24,635 bases of DNA from Basidiobolus meristosporus CBS 931.73 (taxonomy: Eukaryota; Basidiobolomycota; Basidiobolomycetes; Basidiobolales; Basidiobolaceae), in contig MCFE01000945.1 in NCBI GenBank assembly GCA_002104905.1, positions 1 through 24,635 of the forward strand. Direction: 5' to 3'. Numbering within the stretch: the first letter of the stretch is position 1; every line of letters begins with the position of its first letter. The translations under genes were made by a program, and so were the position numbers. A model generated the notes under the pieces. It saw only the letters and a list, made by a program, of their open reading frames with translations. It was not told the origin of the DNA and made no database searches. Positions 1 through 10,600 of this stretch are shown here, piece by piece.

Positions 1-954
1 CTCCAGACACATTTCTCTCAGTGGATGTCTTCTTGTATGAACATACTGTGCATTAATAAGTATCTCAACTATTTTACCTATTCTGCTGTTTTCTCCTATA
101 TATGACTTTCCTCTGTATTTACCTGCCAATATGCTGAATCTCTTCAGATACTCAAATGTGTGCTCTACCCTCACTCTGAAATGATTTAATATCTCATTGT
201 AGAGCTTCTGCTTCCTGCTAAGCACCCCATTCCTTGGCTTCCTATAAGCTGTAATGCATCCTAATCTCTGACAATCCTCTCCTATATAGGCTAGGTCTGC
301 CATATATTTCTCCCCTCTACTGAATTCAGGATGATTCTCTACCCAGAGTGCTTTGTCATGCCTACTTCCAGCAAATGGCCCACTAAACCAGATGATGTTA
401 CCCTCAATGTCAGACAGTGCTTGAAGCTTCACACAGTGTGCCTTGTACTAGCCAGAATAAAAGTGCCTCTGCCCTCTAGAAGGTCTGTTAATCCTCACTG
501 GGAAGGTATCCAAAATACTCCTGATATGGAACATGTTGCTGAATACTCTGGGATATGGAAGTCTATTGGAGCTTCTGAACCTAGTAATCCAAGCTTGCTC
601 TAAGTCATTCATACCCTCTGCAAGGTAGTTCTCCACTGCTGTCAGCTGGGAATGAAAGCTTCTAGGACTTTTGTTGCCATGGATGGTGGGATGAAAACTT
701 GTAGGGCAATAGTTCTTGTAATAGCAGAGAAGCTTAACAAGGGATCTCATTGAGTAGATTGGGGTTGATGGTCCACAGTACTTGGAATAGATCTCCTCTA
801 GTGCGTCAAAAGGAAATCCAGTGGTAGTGATGGGATTGATGAGAAAAGACCATTCAGATGAATAAGTCGTATTAAAATTGGTGGATGATTGTATGGAGGC
901 GGTCTGAATTGATTTGGTGCAATTGGCCTTATTTATCTGATTTTTAATACATTA
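1..954 (-). pseudogene. PIF/Harbinger-like DDE transposase, interrupted by one TAG, 3' end beyond the window
   Basis: Read on the minus strand, the frame is open from about 954 down to 448, stops at a TAG (448-450), then stays open in the same frame to base 1. The stop sits inside the conserved block YSG*YKAHCVKLQ. After it come GPFAGSRHDK, FSRGEKYMADLAYIG and RVRVEHTFEYLKRFSILAG, the usual order of motifs in DDE_Tnp_4/HARBI1-type transposases. Likely catalytic acids are D of ILDTF (508-510), D of MADLAY (295-297) and E of RVEHT (163-165), all kept. The enzyme would cut and paste a Harbinger-class transposon in the nucleus. The first in-frame ATG is at 748-750, but family-like sequence continues upstream without a Met, so the 5' end is lost or lies in another exon. 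A single nonsense mutation in an otherwise readable frame suggests fairly recent inactivation. Family assignment is confident; functional loss is inferred. Confidence 0.8.
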
Positions 955-1580
955 TGGTTAAATCTCCATCAATTGCCATGTATCCCATCATTATGTTGCA
1001 AAAATCATCCGCAAACAATGCCTTGGTACTTATATGGATGCTTTAATGATAGGTCTATAATCAAATAGGAAATCTGCAATTGATGTGATCTGATCCGTGT
1101 CAATGCAATCCAAGATGCATCATGCATAATATATGGAAAATTCAACAATCACATTGATTTTCATATATATTGCATATAAGACCAGGTTGATGCCAATATA
1201 CTGCTGTATAAGTATCCAAATTTGTTGCTATGGTCCCCATACCAAGCCTCAACTCATCTTTAGTAAAACCCATCCCCCAGCTCACAAACAAGGTCTGGAC
1301 CGGAAAAGTCAATGTTGGATCTGTTTGAGTTCTTGCCAAATGATTTTAGTGCGGCCCAAGTGTCTATGATGAGCCTTCATACAGATATTTGGGCACTACT
1401 GATTAATCTAGCAGAACTAGATACCTCAGAGAGTTGACAAAGATGGAAGAATCTGAGTAGAAAGCTGTGGCATGAGTTCTACATCAAGATGCCAGCCAAT
1501 GTATGTAAGCAAGTATATAACAAGACAAGTATTGAAATCAAGAATGAGCTGAGAGTGAGGAGATCTGACAAAGAAGCCGC
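955..1580. other. AT-rich intergenic or decayed sequence, no gene recognised
   Basis: No intact gene is visible. The only longer plus-strand frame runs from about 1441 to the LTR border at 1581 and contains LWHEFYIKMPANVCK; I do not recognise it. It may be a fragment of whatever coding sequence the neighbouring LTR landed in, since the frame is cut exactly where that LTR begins. Everything else is AT-rich and stop-filled on both strands. Confidence 0.5.
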
Positions 1581-2165
1581 TGTGGTGGTGTATAAGTCCA
1601 AGGGGGAGATACGTCCAGCACGTCTCAAGTGTTTTGTGTGTGGGGTGTTTACTGGGTGCAATAACCTCTGGCAAAAGCTTGCTAGGAATGCTGGGTATTT
1701 TGTCTAATCTAATGTGAAGGGGGATAAAGCCTCAAGCTTGTCAAGGGAAAATTATCAAACTACAATCCCCAACTTAGTTGGCATCTTAACAAAAGTTTAT
1801 AATGGCTTTGACATCCTTTGAGATGACAATGTACTAAAGCTTCCAAAGACAAAACAACTGTAAACTCCACCAGCAGGGACTTGATAAGAATGCAGCTGTG
1901 GTGAATAGTTACAAAGATGGAAAAGTATCTTTGCCTGTACAAGAACAAACTTGGGAAAGAATCAAATAAAATAAAAGATACCTACTCTGAGTATTCCTCA
2001 CAAGTAGTGCCTCCAAGGTCAGTTGGCTGTCAGCACAGCTTCCTGGGAGTGTCCTGTGGTCTGGGGTGGGAAGTTCAGGTAGCAGCAGGTAGCAGTGATC
2101 ACTCTAATCAACAAGTTGGTATATTGATAAAAGGGATGATGATTTATTGTTGAGGGATAGCCTCC

Positions 2166-2173
2166 CTTATATA
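2166..2173 (-). promoter_or_regulatory. TATA box of family-1 LTR copy 1
   Basis: The minus strand reads TATATAAG, followed by GGAGGCTATCCCT. The same TATATAAG plus AGAGGCTATCCCT occurs at the matching place in the copy at 14339-15978, so the box is conserved within the family. Confidence 0.6.
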
Positions 2174-2209
2174 CTTTTCTTACTGGCTAAGTGATTACTA
2201 ATCAGGGTG

Positions 2210-2292
2210 TTCCAGAAGGTTCCGGATAACAATAGAAATCTTAATGACATCAGAATGACCTAAGAATGTTCTAAGTAGGTGCCGGAAGGTTC
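2210..2292 (-). promoter_or_regulatory. Array of heat-shock-element-like inverted pentamers upstream of the LTR TATA box
   Basis: The plus strand holds a three-unit TTCcaGAAggTTC (2210-2222), GAAtgTTC (2264-2271) and GAAggTTC (2285-2292), all with the 2-bp spacing of nGAAnnTTCn sites bound by heat-shock factor trimers. Read in LTR orientation the array lies about 35-120 bp upstream of the TATA box. The GAAccTTC site is conserved in the second copy (8442-8449) and a TTCtgGAA site in the third (14601-14608). Function is inferred. Confidence 0.45.
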
Positions 2293-2650
2293 TAAGAGGC
2301 ACAGCACATCCAACCAATCAGGAATCAGTATTCTGAAACCTGTGTAACATGGTGATACCATAAATGGCATGGAAATGGTGGGGATTGTGGCTTGGGTTGA
2401 TCATGTGTCACGGGTACTGGCGCAGGTACTTGCCTAATATAGAAGTACTTATAGCTAGTATTCTTACATAAAGTGAGGGGTAACTTATGCAATAAGGTAA
2501 GCAGGTGTGATACTCAACTGGCTTATGGGATAGTAATGATTGGGTAAGACAAATGGGATAAAACTAATATAAGTGTAGTAGAGATATAGTGAGGTAGAAA
2601 ATAAGGGAATGAGCACATCTGTCAGTGGGTGTCACTGTCACCCCACTACA

Positions 2651-3540
2651 CCACGCAGGAACAATTTTGCGCGCAATTTGCACAGTGTTGGCCAGATGCA
2701 TCTGTTTGTGCCTCAACTTTGGGAACCAAAGAGATTTTCAATGAGTTTTTGCCTCAAATGACTAATGTACTATGTAATATAATAGTACAGCTAAGTGGCT
2801 TCTAAGAGCAATATACACATGACTCATCCAGGCAACAGCTCCAAAGTATCAGACAGAGGGTAAGTGAAGACCTTGAGGAATCAGATGGTGAGCTTCAGGA
2901 GGAAGAATACAGACCGCAAGCAACATCATCCAGATTGCGCCAGCACGCCTTGCTGGATTCCCTACCATCTCTTGCAACCACAGCACGCTGGCGCACGTCA
3001 GTTCAGACCACGCCATCACCCTTTACCAGAACGCCGCACATTGACTCAACACACGTTGACCCAACACACGCGCTTTGGAGCAAAACTACAAGAACTTGCC
3101 AAACTGCTCATTTAGACACAAGTCCATTGGAGCGGACTGAGTCGTGTCAACATACAGCATCACATCAAACTCAGCCAAGGGCCATCTCAATGCGTCAAGG
3201 CATGCCTGCGCGTGCTGTTTTACCTGACCATCAGCAAGTTACTTCTGGTGAACTGACTGATGATGACCAACATGAAGTGCCTCAACCACTGGAGCCCTTG
3301 GCAAGTAAAAGAACGCATCAGCGCATGGTACTACAGGCCGGTTCAGTTGGTTCAGTCGGAGCAATTCAGCATGGCCAAGCTGCAGCATTGCACTCATCAA
3401 CTAGGAGGCAAAATACTGACTACAAATACACAAGTAGGCAAGATGATAGTCAGCCAGGAAGTAGTATAGGTGTGCAAAGTGAGTCACTGCCAAATGCTTC
3501 AGTAGTAATCCCTGTGAGAAAAAAACCCAGGAGAAGATGA
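2651..3540 (+). pseudogene. Unknown CpG-rich reading frame, C-terminal part, 5' side cut by the LTR
   Basis: The frame is open from 2806 to the TGA at 3538-3540 (244 codons). The same frame continues upstream to the LTR border at 2650, broken only by a TAA at 2803-2805, and has no early ATG. The predicted tail is polar and low in hydrophobics, has an acidic stretch (EDLEESDGELQEEE) near its start, many Gln, Thr, Ser and His residues, and ends in the basic KKPRRR, which could be a nuclear localisation signal. I do not recognise the protein. Its last 30 codons and the following 160 bp (3441-3697) are related to the 3' end of Plavaka copy C (10982-11227, minus), so it probably belongs to the same or a related transposon, with its 5' part lost. 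By eye there are about twenty CpG in 2935-3540, far more than in neighbouring repeats. Confidence 0.5.
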
Positions 3541-3697
3541 TGCAATTGCTTTGAATTGTTCAAATTTGTAATGATCCCAACAATCCATTTTTTTTGCAAT
3601 CTGAATCAAACCATTGCAAATCAGTGATCATCAAATTTTTAATATAAGTAATATCAAGGTCATCTCACATTTGAGACAGAACCCCTATAAATAAACA
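3441..3697 (+). repeat. Terminal-region repeat shared with 10982-11227 (inverted)
   Basis: The segment covers the end of the unknown frame and its 3' flank. It aligns with the minus strand of 10982-11227, including the shared words CACTGCCAA, TTCAGTAGTAAT, CCTGTGAGAAA, TTTTTTTTGCAAT and AACCCCTATA. Similarity appears to stop near AACACYCTRCA on both, which may mark the transposon end; no clear terminal inverted repeat was found. Confidence 0.6.
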
Positions 3698-4199
3698 CCC
3701 TGCATATATATACGTCATCAGTAATACCAGTGCAGCTATTGGATCTGCTTTGCACCTACTCAATTGCCTGCATGCTAGCTATGACACCTTGTCCAATCAC
3801 TAGGATCAGGGGTTTACTTGCTCAATGGGCAAAATGGGATATTTGATGGCCAATCAGGTAGCTTTTTTAGTAGTCAATGAGCCAATTGGGGGCTGCCAGT
3901 TTCTGGATACTTCTGGACCAATTAACCACAGAGATACCATCCAATTGGAGTGAGGGTAACCAAAATGGTAAGTATCAGTGTATTTATAGTGTGATACAAA
4001 TTTGTTTCCATTTACATTAAAGAAACATATCCAAATACCGGATTTTACCGGCCATAATAGCAGTATCCAATTGTGCACGTGATGCAAACATTACAAGTTG
4101 GCGCAATCATCCGTGCCAACCTCATTGTGTCAGATTGTGCCATAGTGTGCAAGATTGTCCCTCATAGTGCTAAATTGTCCAAGAACAATCCTGCCTTCT
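3698..4199. other. Spacer upstream of Plavaka copy A with a short tandem repeat
   Basis: There is no gene. Points seen are an AT run CATATATATA next to TACGTCAT (a CRE/ATF-like word) at about 3703-3718, a CACGTG at about 4077-4082, and two and a half units of a roughly 20-bp repeat (AGATTGTGCCATAGTGTGCA and AGATTGTCCCTCATAGTG) at 4132-4182. The motif GTGCCATAGTGTGC also occurs in the palindromic MITE at 14656-15387. None of these can be assigned a role. Confidence 0.4.
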
Positions 4200-6945
4200 G
4201 GTAGCTATAATATTGCGCCCAATTGTTCTTTACAACCACGGATTGCGCCGCATGCCTTGGCATGGTACAATGGAACAAGTCTATTGCCAAAATCATTCCG
4301 GGATGCAACTTACCATGTACATGGTACAAGTGGACAACCATCATGTGGATGGTAACAAATGATCCAGCAACTGTCCTGATTCCAGCATGTGTTAACAGTT
4401 GCATGGCATTCACATCCAAAAATGCTACCATTGCAACATGTCCAAATTGTCTGGAATCCACCACCATTGAGGGCAAATATTGTACACTCTCCAGATATTT
4501 TCCGGTCATACCCTGTCTGAGGAAGCTGATACAGTCTGACAAATATTGCAAAGCTATACAGTACTGCACTCAGCCACAATCAAGTGCAAACATATCTAAT
4601 ATATTTGATGGCAAACATTACAAACAGCTAAGAAGCAAGGGCTACTAAGAAGGTATATATGACCATGCCTTTGCTTTAGCACTTGATGGATTCCCATTGA
4701 GCAAGTACTCTACCAGCCAATCCTGCTGGCCACTGATTCTCATTAATCTGAATCTGCCACCCATCTTACAGTATCAGAGTAATAATCTGATGATAGTTTC
4801 ACAGGTATCTGGGCCTAAATCACTGTTGAACCTGGATAGCTACCTGTATACACTGCTAGATGTATTTTGTATGCTTTCCAGCAGGATAATGGTATATGGC
4901 CATCATGTAAAAGCACATATTATTATCTGCATTGGAGATACCCTAGCCATCAGCAAGATAGCAGGTTTTCTGGGCACAATGGATGGTTGTGCTGTCAAAT
5001 GTGTGAGATCCAGGGGATTTACTCTATAATTCACACACAATATTATTACCTAAACACCAGCACTAAGAACATCTTCTTTCTGCAGAGAGAACATACAGAA
5101 GTAAGCATGCAATTGCAGCAAAGTTGGCAAGCCATAAGCCATTGGCCAGAATATGGAATCAATTGGAAGCCAGAGAAACCTAAAACAGAGGGTATCTGCT
5201 GGTGCAAAAGATTTCCACTGGGGGCAATGCATTTGCTTTTCAACAATATCCCTATACTGATGACCAAGTTGTACATGGGGCATTTCAAGCTAAATGAGCC
5301 CTTTGAGATACCGGAGAAATTTGAAAGAGTTGGCAAGATATTACAGAGTATCCACTACCTTAAGTACTTCCCAAAGGCTCTAATTAGTATTCATATGCAT
5401 ATGCAACAATACAAATGCAAAGATTGGATGAACTGGATATGTATTTATTCAAGTGGTGTTCTGGAGCCATTCCTACCAAGAGTACATTGAAGCATTGGGA
5501 GTCATATGTGGACATTATAGGAATATTTATCCAGAAGCAGATCACCAATGCCAACTTGATGCATTTACAGCTTCTGTGCAAAGAGTTTGCAACAGGATAT
5601 GAGAGGCTGTACTACAAATATAAAGTTGTGTGAGGAGTTGTAACAGGACTTGAGCGGCTGTACTACAATCATCAAGCTGAACATGTAGATCTCTGCCACT
5701 ACTGTACCCATTCTCTACTCCATCTTGCATGGTGTATAGAGAATATTGGGCCTTGCTTCACCTTTTGGGAGTTTCCTATGGAACAGATGTGTGGGGAGAT
5801 AGGAAGATGAGCCAAGTTGCAGGTACTACTATATTCCAATTTCATCAAGATTATTACCTTCAAGTTCGCCATGGACATGATGAGTTGGCACATGGAGGAC
5901 AGCCAGAAAGAGTTGGAAAATACTGAGGGCAAATGTGCACATGGAGACATCTATGCCTGTGGCATTCAGAAGCTAAGCAGCCCCAATGTGTGGGTAATTA
6001 GTTAAGTAATGGAAAGTTGGGTTGGGTGCAACAAGCAACTAATTTCTATCAGGAAAACTCCACCAAGATATGCCAGATTTCTCATGGTCACAAGCCAACC
6101 TCTACACCATTCAATACAGAATTCACACAAACAAAAGCAAGAGCACACCTATAAGGTGGACTAGAATCCAGCAGGGAGAAGGAACATATTGGCTAAATAC
6201 CAAGAAGTTCTTTGTGGATATTCAGGAGGTATTCATGACAGAAGTGGCAACAACCAAGCATATGTTTGCAAGATGTATATGTTACCAGCAGTACAAGGTA
6301 AATGGCAACTTTGCAAGCATCACACTAAAAAGCCATTAAAGTTGAGGTGATAGAAGTATGTCAATTGCAGAAGGTGTGGGTTTTAAAGAGGTTAGTAAGC
6401 AGGAGGCCATAGTTTTTTTTGATTGGAACTATATGTGGAATACACAAGGTAGTAGTGGGTAGGCAAATAAATAAAGGTGATTCTACAGTGGAATACATGA
6501 ATTGCACAAGGGGAGGTCAAAAAAGGAAATACCACTTGGTAAATTGGTATGGTAGAGTTATACAGAACCAGTGGTAGACCATCATGCTGCCAATATGATG
6601 CCATCAGAGTCTTGCTGTGAGGCTTTCAAAATACTGTCATGTTTCCTGCCATATAAGGCAATTGGACATCCTGGCCAATGGATTTACTTAAAATAGCTAC
6701 AGAGTGCTAAAAGACCACTACAATACCATGCAAATATTGTTACACCACCAATAGAATATTGTCAAGCTTTATCTGTTTATTTGGCTGTAAATTTAGCAAA
6801 ACACCGTCATGATCTTGTTATATGCTTGTTAGGAGGGCCACTAAATCCAAGCTGCTGTTATTATGACAGTCTCTAAACTGGATCTTGATGGCTGATTTGG
6901 ATTGGATCCACCTGTGGGACCAAATTATTTTTCATAGGGTAAAAA
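4200..6945 (+). pseudogene. Plavaka-like (CACTA/tnp2-related) transposase, copy A
   Basis: This is a decayed DNA transposase that would act in the nucleus. Recognisable blocks in order are: a Cys pair CPNC near 4440; STSQSCWPLILINLNLPP (4709 onward) and SGPKSLLNLDSYLY, the tnp2-type core; SGHNGWLCCQMCE near 4960-5005; FPLGAMHLLFNN (5212-5247), matching the D-x-MHL block of the family but with Gly in place of Asp; WMNWICIYSSGVLEPFLP; and GPCFTFWEFPMEQMCGEIG (about 5750-5805), matching the conserved GPxxxYWxFPMERYCG block. The frame is broken by a TAA at 4646-4648 and by shifts near 5030 and 5490. A 50-bp tandem duplication at 5577-5675 adds further damage. After about 6340 the copy continues as non-coding or unrecognised C-terminal sequence shared with copy C up to 6945, where the copia remnant cuts it. 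Family call is strong from the motif order; the 5' limit is uncertain. Confidence 0.8.
5577..5675 (+). repeat. 50-bp imperfect tandem duplication inside copy A
   Basis: Unit 1 (5577-5626) and unit 2 (5627-5675) both carry the sequence around AACAGGA..TGAG.GGCTGTACTACAA. Copies B and C have only one unit at this place. Unit 1 is identical to copy B, and unit 2 with what follows is closer to copy C. Confidence 0.7.
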
Positions 6946-6949
6946 TTGG

Positions 6950-7235
6950 TGTTGTACTCATCAAATTGATGTAAAAGCTCCAGTTTTGCATGGGGAACAC
7001 AAGTGAAGATGTGTACCTGGACCAGCCTGATGGGTTTGTTGCCCAAGATAACCCCATTTAGTCTGTATGCTTTACAAATCTCTTCATGGTCTCAAACAAT
7101 TGCCATGAGCCTTGAATTCTAAGATGGATTCTTATTTGGAATCTTTGAGCCTGCAAAGTAGTACTTCTGACTCTAGCTTTAACTATAGAGAGCAAATACA
7201 GCTCTATTAGCACTCTGAATACATATTCTTATTAA
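6950..7235 (+). pseudogene. Ty1/copia reverse transcriptase fragment
   Basis: Three frames together give the classic copia RT series: HQIDVKAPVLHGE (from 6962; family form QMDVKTAFLHGE), EDVYLDQPDGFVAQDN (from about 7006) and YKSLHGLKQLP followed by ALNSKMDSYLESL (from about 7070). At least two frameshifts and two stops separate them. The YVDD catalytic block is not present in recognisable form. It is a relic without function. Confidence 0.8.
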
Positions 7236-7335
7236 AGCCACCAATAATCAATAATTCTTGGAAGAGACTATATCCAGTCCATATACGGTGCTCAGTATGT
7301 CCAATCCAGAAGAACTCAGTTACTACTTTGGGATA

Positions 7336-7640
7336 TGTTATATTATATTCTGATTAGTGTGGAGTCTGCTCTACAATGCAGAGGCTAGTCAATATTATAT
7401 AACAACTTCCAGTATTCAATTACTGAGTTAGTGTACTGGCAATTTGATATACCAACAGAAGTTTGACTTAACTTGTAGTTTAGTGTGGAGATTCTGGAAA
7501 GTGAGGCTCCCTTTATTTTCCAGCTGGGGAAGTCATATATATTGAAATTCTTAATGATCAAAGCTTTTGGGCAATTGCACAGGCAATAAATGTGGTACAA
7601 GGCTAAAATCTTGAGGTGGTGTATATGAATTGATATAACA
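7336..7640 (+). repeat. Copia-type LTR, 305 bp, internally deleted
   Basis: It starts TGTTATATTATATTCTGATTAG-like and ends GATATAACA, giving an inverted end repeat of TGTTATAT/ATATAACA. Its first 115 bp and last 160 bp match 16531-16650 and 17230-17385, but it lacks the roughly 575 bp between them, including the minisatellite. The missing part joins at a short GAAG-type microhomology. Confidence 0.6.
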
Positions 7641-10600
7641 AGCCAGTACATCCAATTGACTTATATGGCAAGAAACTTGATGGTGTTTTGATAGCCTCAT
7701 TGCAAGCCTCCAATGGCAGTATCTCAGTGGTATGGTGGCCTACAGGTAGTTTTGTAATATGCTACCACACCAGTTTACCAAATTGTGCTCTCTTTTTGTA
7801 CCTCCCCTTGCATAATTTCTATATTACACAGTAGAATTACCCCTCTTTATTTGTTAACCCACTACTGTCTTGTGTATTCCACATATAATTTGAATCAAAA
7901 GCAACTATGGCTTTCTGCTACTAACCTCTACAAATGCACACACCTGCTGCAATTGACATACTTCTAATACCTCAACTTTATGGCTTTTTAGTGTTATACT
8001 TGCAAAGTTGCAATATAACTTTGATTGCTGGTAATATAAGCATTTTGTAAGCATATGCTTGGTTGCCACCACTTCTGCAATGATTACCTCCTGAATATCT
8101 GCAAAGAGCCTTTTAGTATTTAGCCAATATATTCCTGCTTCTTGCAGGATTCTAGTCCCCCTTACAGGTTTGCTGTGGTAGGGTAAGCATACCTTACACA
8201 AGCAAGTTTATCCATAGAGCTATTGTGATGCACCTATCCATATTGTATCTTCTCAGTATTATCCCATTGTACTTTGTCTATATTATTAGTATTATACCAT
8301 AATGATGTTACTTCTGACTAGTTATTAGCATTAGATATTCATATGTTACTCAGCTTTGTGAGCAATACATGTATCTTTGTTAGGCAGGTACTCAAGTCTG
8401 TACATCTGACACATGATTGGTTAGATGTGCTGTCCCTTTTAGAACCTTCCAGGACCTTTTTGGAGTATGTTTAACTCATACAAATGTCATTAAGAGTCCC
8501 ACTGATACCTGGAATCTTATAGAACCTTGTCATCAGTAATTGCTTGGCAATCTTGAAAAGTATTTGAGGGAAGTCAGTCAGTCATCAATAAATAATCCCT
8601 TCTATCAGTAATACTACTCCCATATTGATCAGCAGTTGATCACTGCACCTACCTTCAACAATTATACCTCAGGCCTGCCATCAAGGAGCTTTAAAGGTAG
8701 CAAACAAGACACACAGAGGCCTTTGGAGAAACCTGGAGCACCTAGGAAGCTAGAGAAGCAGAAACTTTTACCATAGCAACATACAGACAAAGACACCAGC
8801 AGTTTAGACCTAGAGGTTATTGCACCCATCAGACACCTCACACACCTTGAGTTGTGTAGCTTCTCCTAGGAGTACCTCTACACCACCACAGTGCTCTGGC
8901 ACTTGTTTGTGTAAGTTCCATATTGGATAGTGTAGAGATTGGCTTGTGACCATGAGAGACCTGGTGTAGCTTAGTGTGGCTTTCCTTATCACAATTAGCT
9001 GCTTTTTCCATCAAACCCAACTTTGCATTACTTAACTTTTACCTATGGATTAGGGCTGCTTGGCTTCTTAATGCCATAGGTATGGGTGTCTCTATGTGCA
9101 CATCTGTCTTCAGTATTTTTCAACTCTCCCTGGCTGTCCTCCATATACCAACTCATCACATGCATGACAGACTTGAAGGTATAACTGGTAATGAGATTGG
9201 GATATGGTAGTACCTGCAACTTGACTTTTTATTCTATCTCCCTGCACATCCACTTCACAGGAAACTTCAAAAGATGAAGCAAGGCCCAATATTTTTCACA
9301 CACCTAGCATGAGAGAGTTGCAAATGGATACAGTAGCAGCATACATGTTCAGCTTTATATTTGTAGTACAGCCTCTCATATCCTGTTGCAAACTCTTTGC
9401 ACAGAAGCTGTAGATGTGTCAAGTTGGCATTGGTGATCTGCTTCTGGATTAATACTCCTACTATGTCCGCATTTGACTCCCAATACTTGCAATGTACTCT
9501 TAGTAGAAATGGTATCAGAAAGCCACTTGAGTAAATAAGTATCTAGTTCATCCAGTCCTTTCACTTATAGTGTTGTATATGCAGATGAATATTGATTGGA
9601 GCCTGTGAGAAGTACTTGGGGTAGCAGATACTCTTCAATATCTTGCCAATTCTTTCAAATTTCTGTGGTATCTAGAAGGACTCATCTATCTTAAAATGCC
9701 CCATGTAAAATGTGGTCATTAGTATAAGTATATTTTTCAAAAGCCAATGCATTGATCCCAATTCAGAGCTTTTGCTCTGACAGATACCCTCTGTTCCAAG
9801 TATCTCCAATTTCCATTTAATTCTATATCCTGGCCAATGGCTTATAGCTTGCCAGCTTTTCTACAATTGCATGCTGACTTCTTTGAGTTTTCTCTGCACA
9901 AAAATGATGTTCTTAATGTAGGTGCTTGGGTAATAATAGTTTGCATGAGTGTGGAGAAAATCCCCTGGAACTCTCACATTTGAAAGCAATACCAACTAAT
10001 ATGCCCAGGAAAGCTAGCTATCTTATTGATGGCTGGGGTATCTCTGATGCAGATAATAATGTGTGCTTTTACATGATGGCTATCAACTATTATCCTGCTG
10101 GAAAGCATACAAAACTCATCTAGCAATGGATACAAGTGGCTATCCAGGTTGGATGGTAATTTAGGCCCAGATACAAGTGAGACAACCATGAGATTTCTGC
10201 CTGGCTACTGTAAGATAGGAGGCAGACTCAGTCTGTTGTGAGTTGGTGGTCAGCAGGATTTGCTGTTGAAGCACTTGTTTAATGAGAATCCATAAGTGCC
10301 AAGGCAAGCGCATGGCCATACATATCTTCAAATTAGCCCTTGCTTCTTAGCTTTTTATAATGTCTACCATCAAATCTATTGGATATGTTTGCACTTGATT
10401 AGTACTGCCTGTGGTGAGTTGCAGCTTCACAATATTTGCCAGACTGCATAGGCTATGTTAGACAGCTAGTTACTGAAAAATACTCAGAGTGTGAACAATG
10501 TCTTCCCCAAATAGTGGTGGATTCCTGAGAAGTTGGTCACCTTGAATGGTGGCATTTTCTGATGTGAATGCCATGCAACTGTTGACACATGTGAGTATCA

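Larger units (their letters stand above)
1581..2650 (-). mobile_element. Solo-LTR-like element, family 1, copy 1
   Basis: On the minus strand the element starts TGTAGTGGGG and ends ACACCACCACA, so it has the TG...CA ends of an LTR, and the ends form an imperfect inverted repeat. It shares long stretches with two other copies in the window (8174-8890 and 14339-15978), best over 1690-2160, which matches 15420-15890 in inverse orientation. It contains a TATA box about 480 bp from its start, with HSE-like repeats upstream of it. No internal retroelement sequence is attached on either side, so it is probably a solo LTR left by recombination. The flanking 4-mers, GTGG and GCGG on the minus strand, match at three of four bases and may be a mutated target duplication. 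A non-LTR TIR element is a less likely alternative. Confidence 0.65.
6948..7640 (+). mobile_element. 5'-truncated Ty1/copia element: RT fragment plus 3' LTR
   Basis: A decayed reverse transcriptase stretch comes first, then an LTR-like end. The order of RT motifs, their frameshifts and the LTR ends all fit a copia element read on the plus strand that lost everything upstream of the middle of RT. It lies exactly between converging Plavaka copies A and B. On its right side, copy B resumes directly after the terminal CA at 7640. On its left side the junction with copy A at about 6946 has no LTR, so a deletion removed the 5' half. Confidence 0.65.

Noticed and set aside
448-450. TAG read as evidence for an alternative genetic code
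   Set aside because: The intact gypsy ORF and other frames give no support for TAG as sense; a nonsense mutation is simpler.
3854-4087. 77-codon minus-strand frame in the spacer before copy A
   Set aside because: No motif, no start context and no relative in the window; likely chance in AT-rich DNA.
4162-4569. 135-codon minus-strand frame
   Set aside because: It lies antisense to Plavaka copy A, whose plus-strand frame carries family motifs; a shadow frame.
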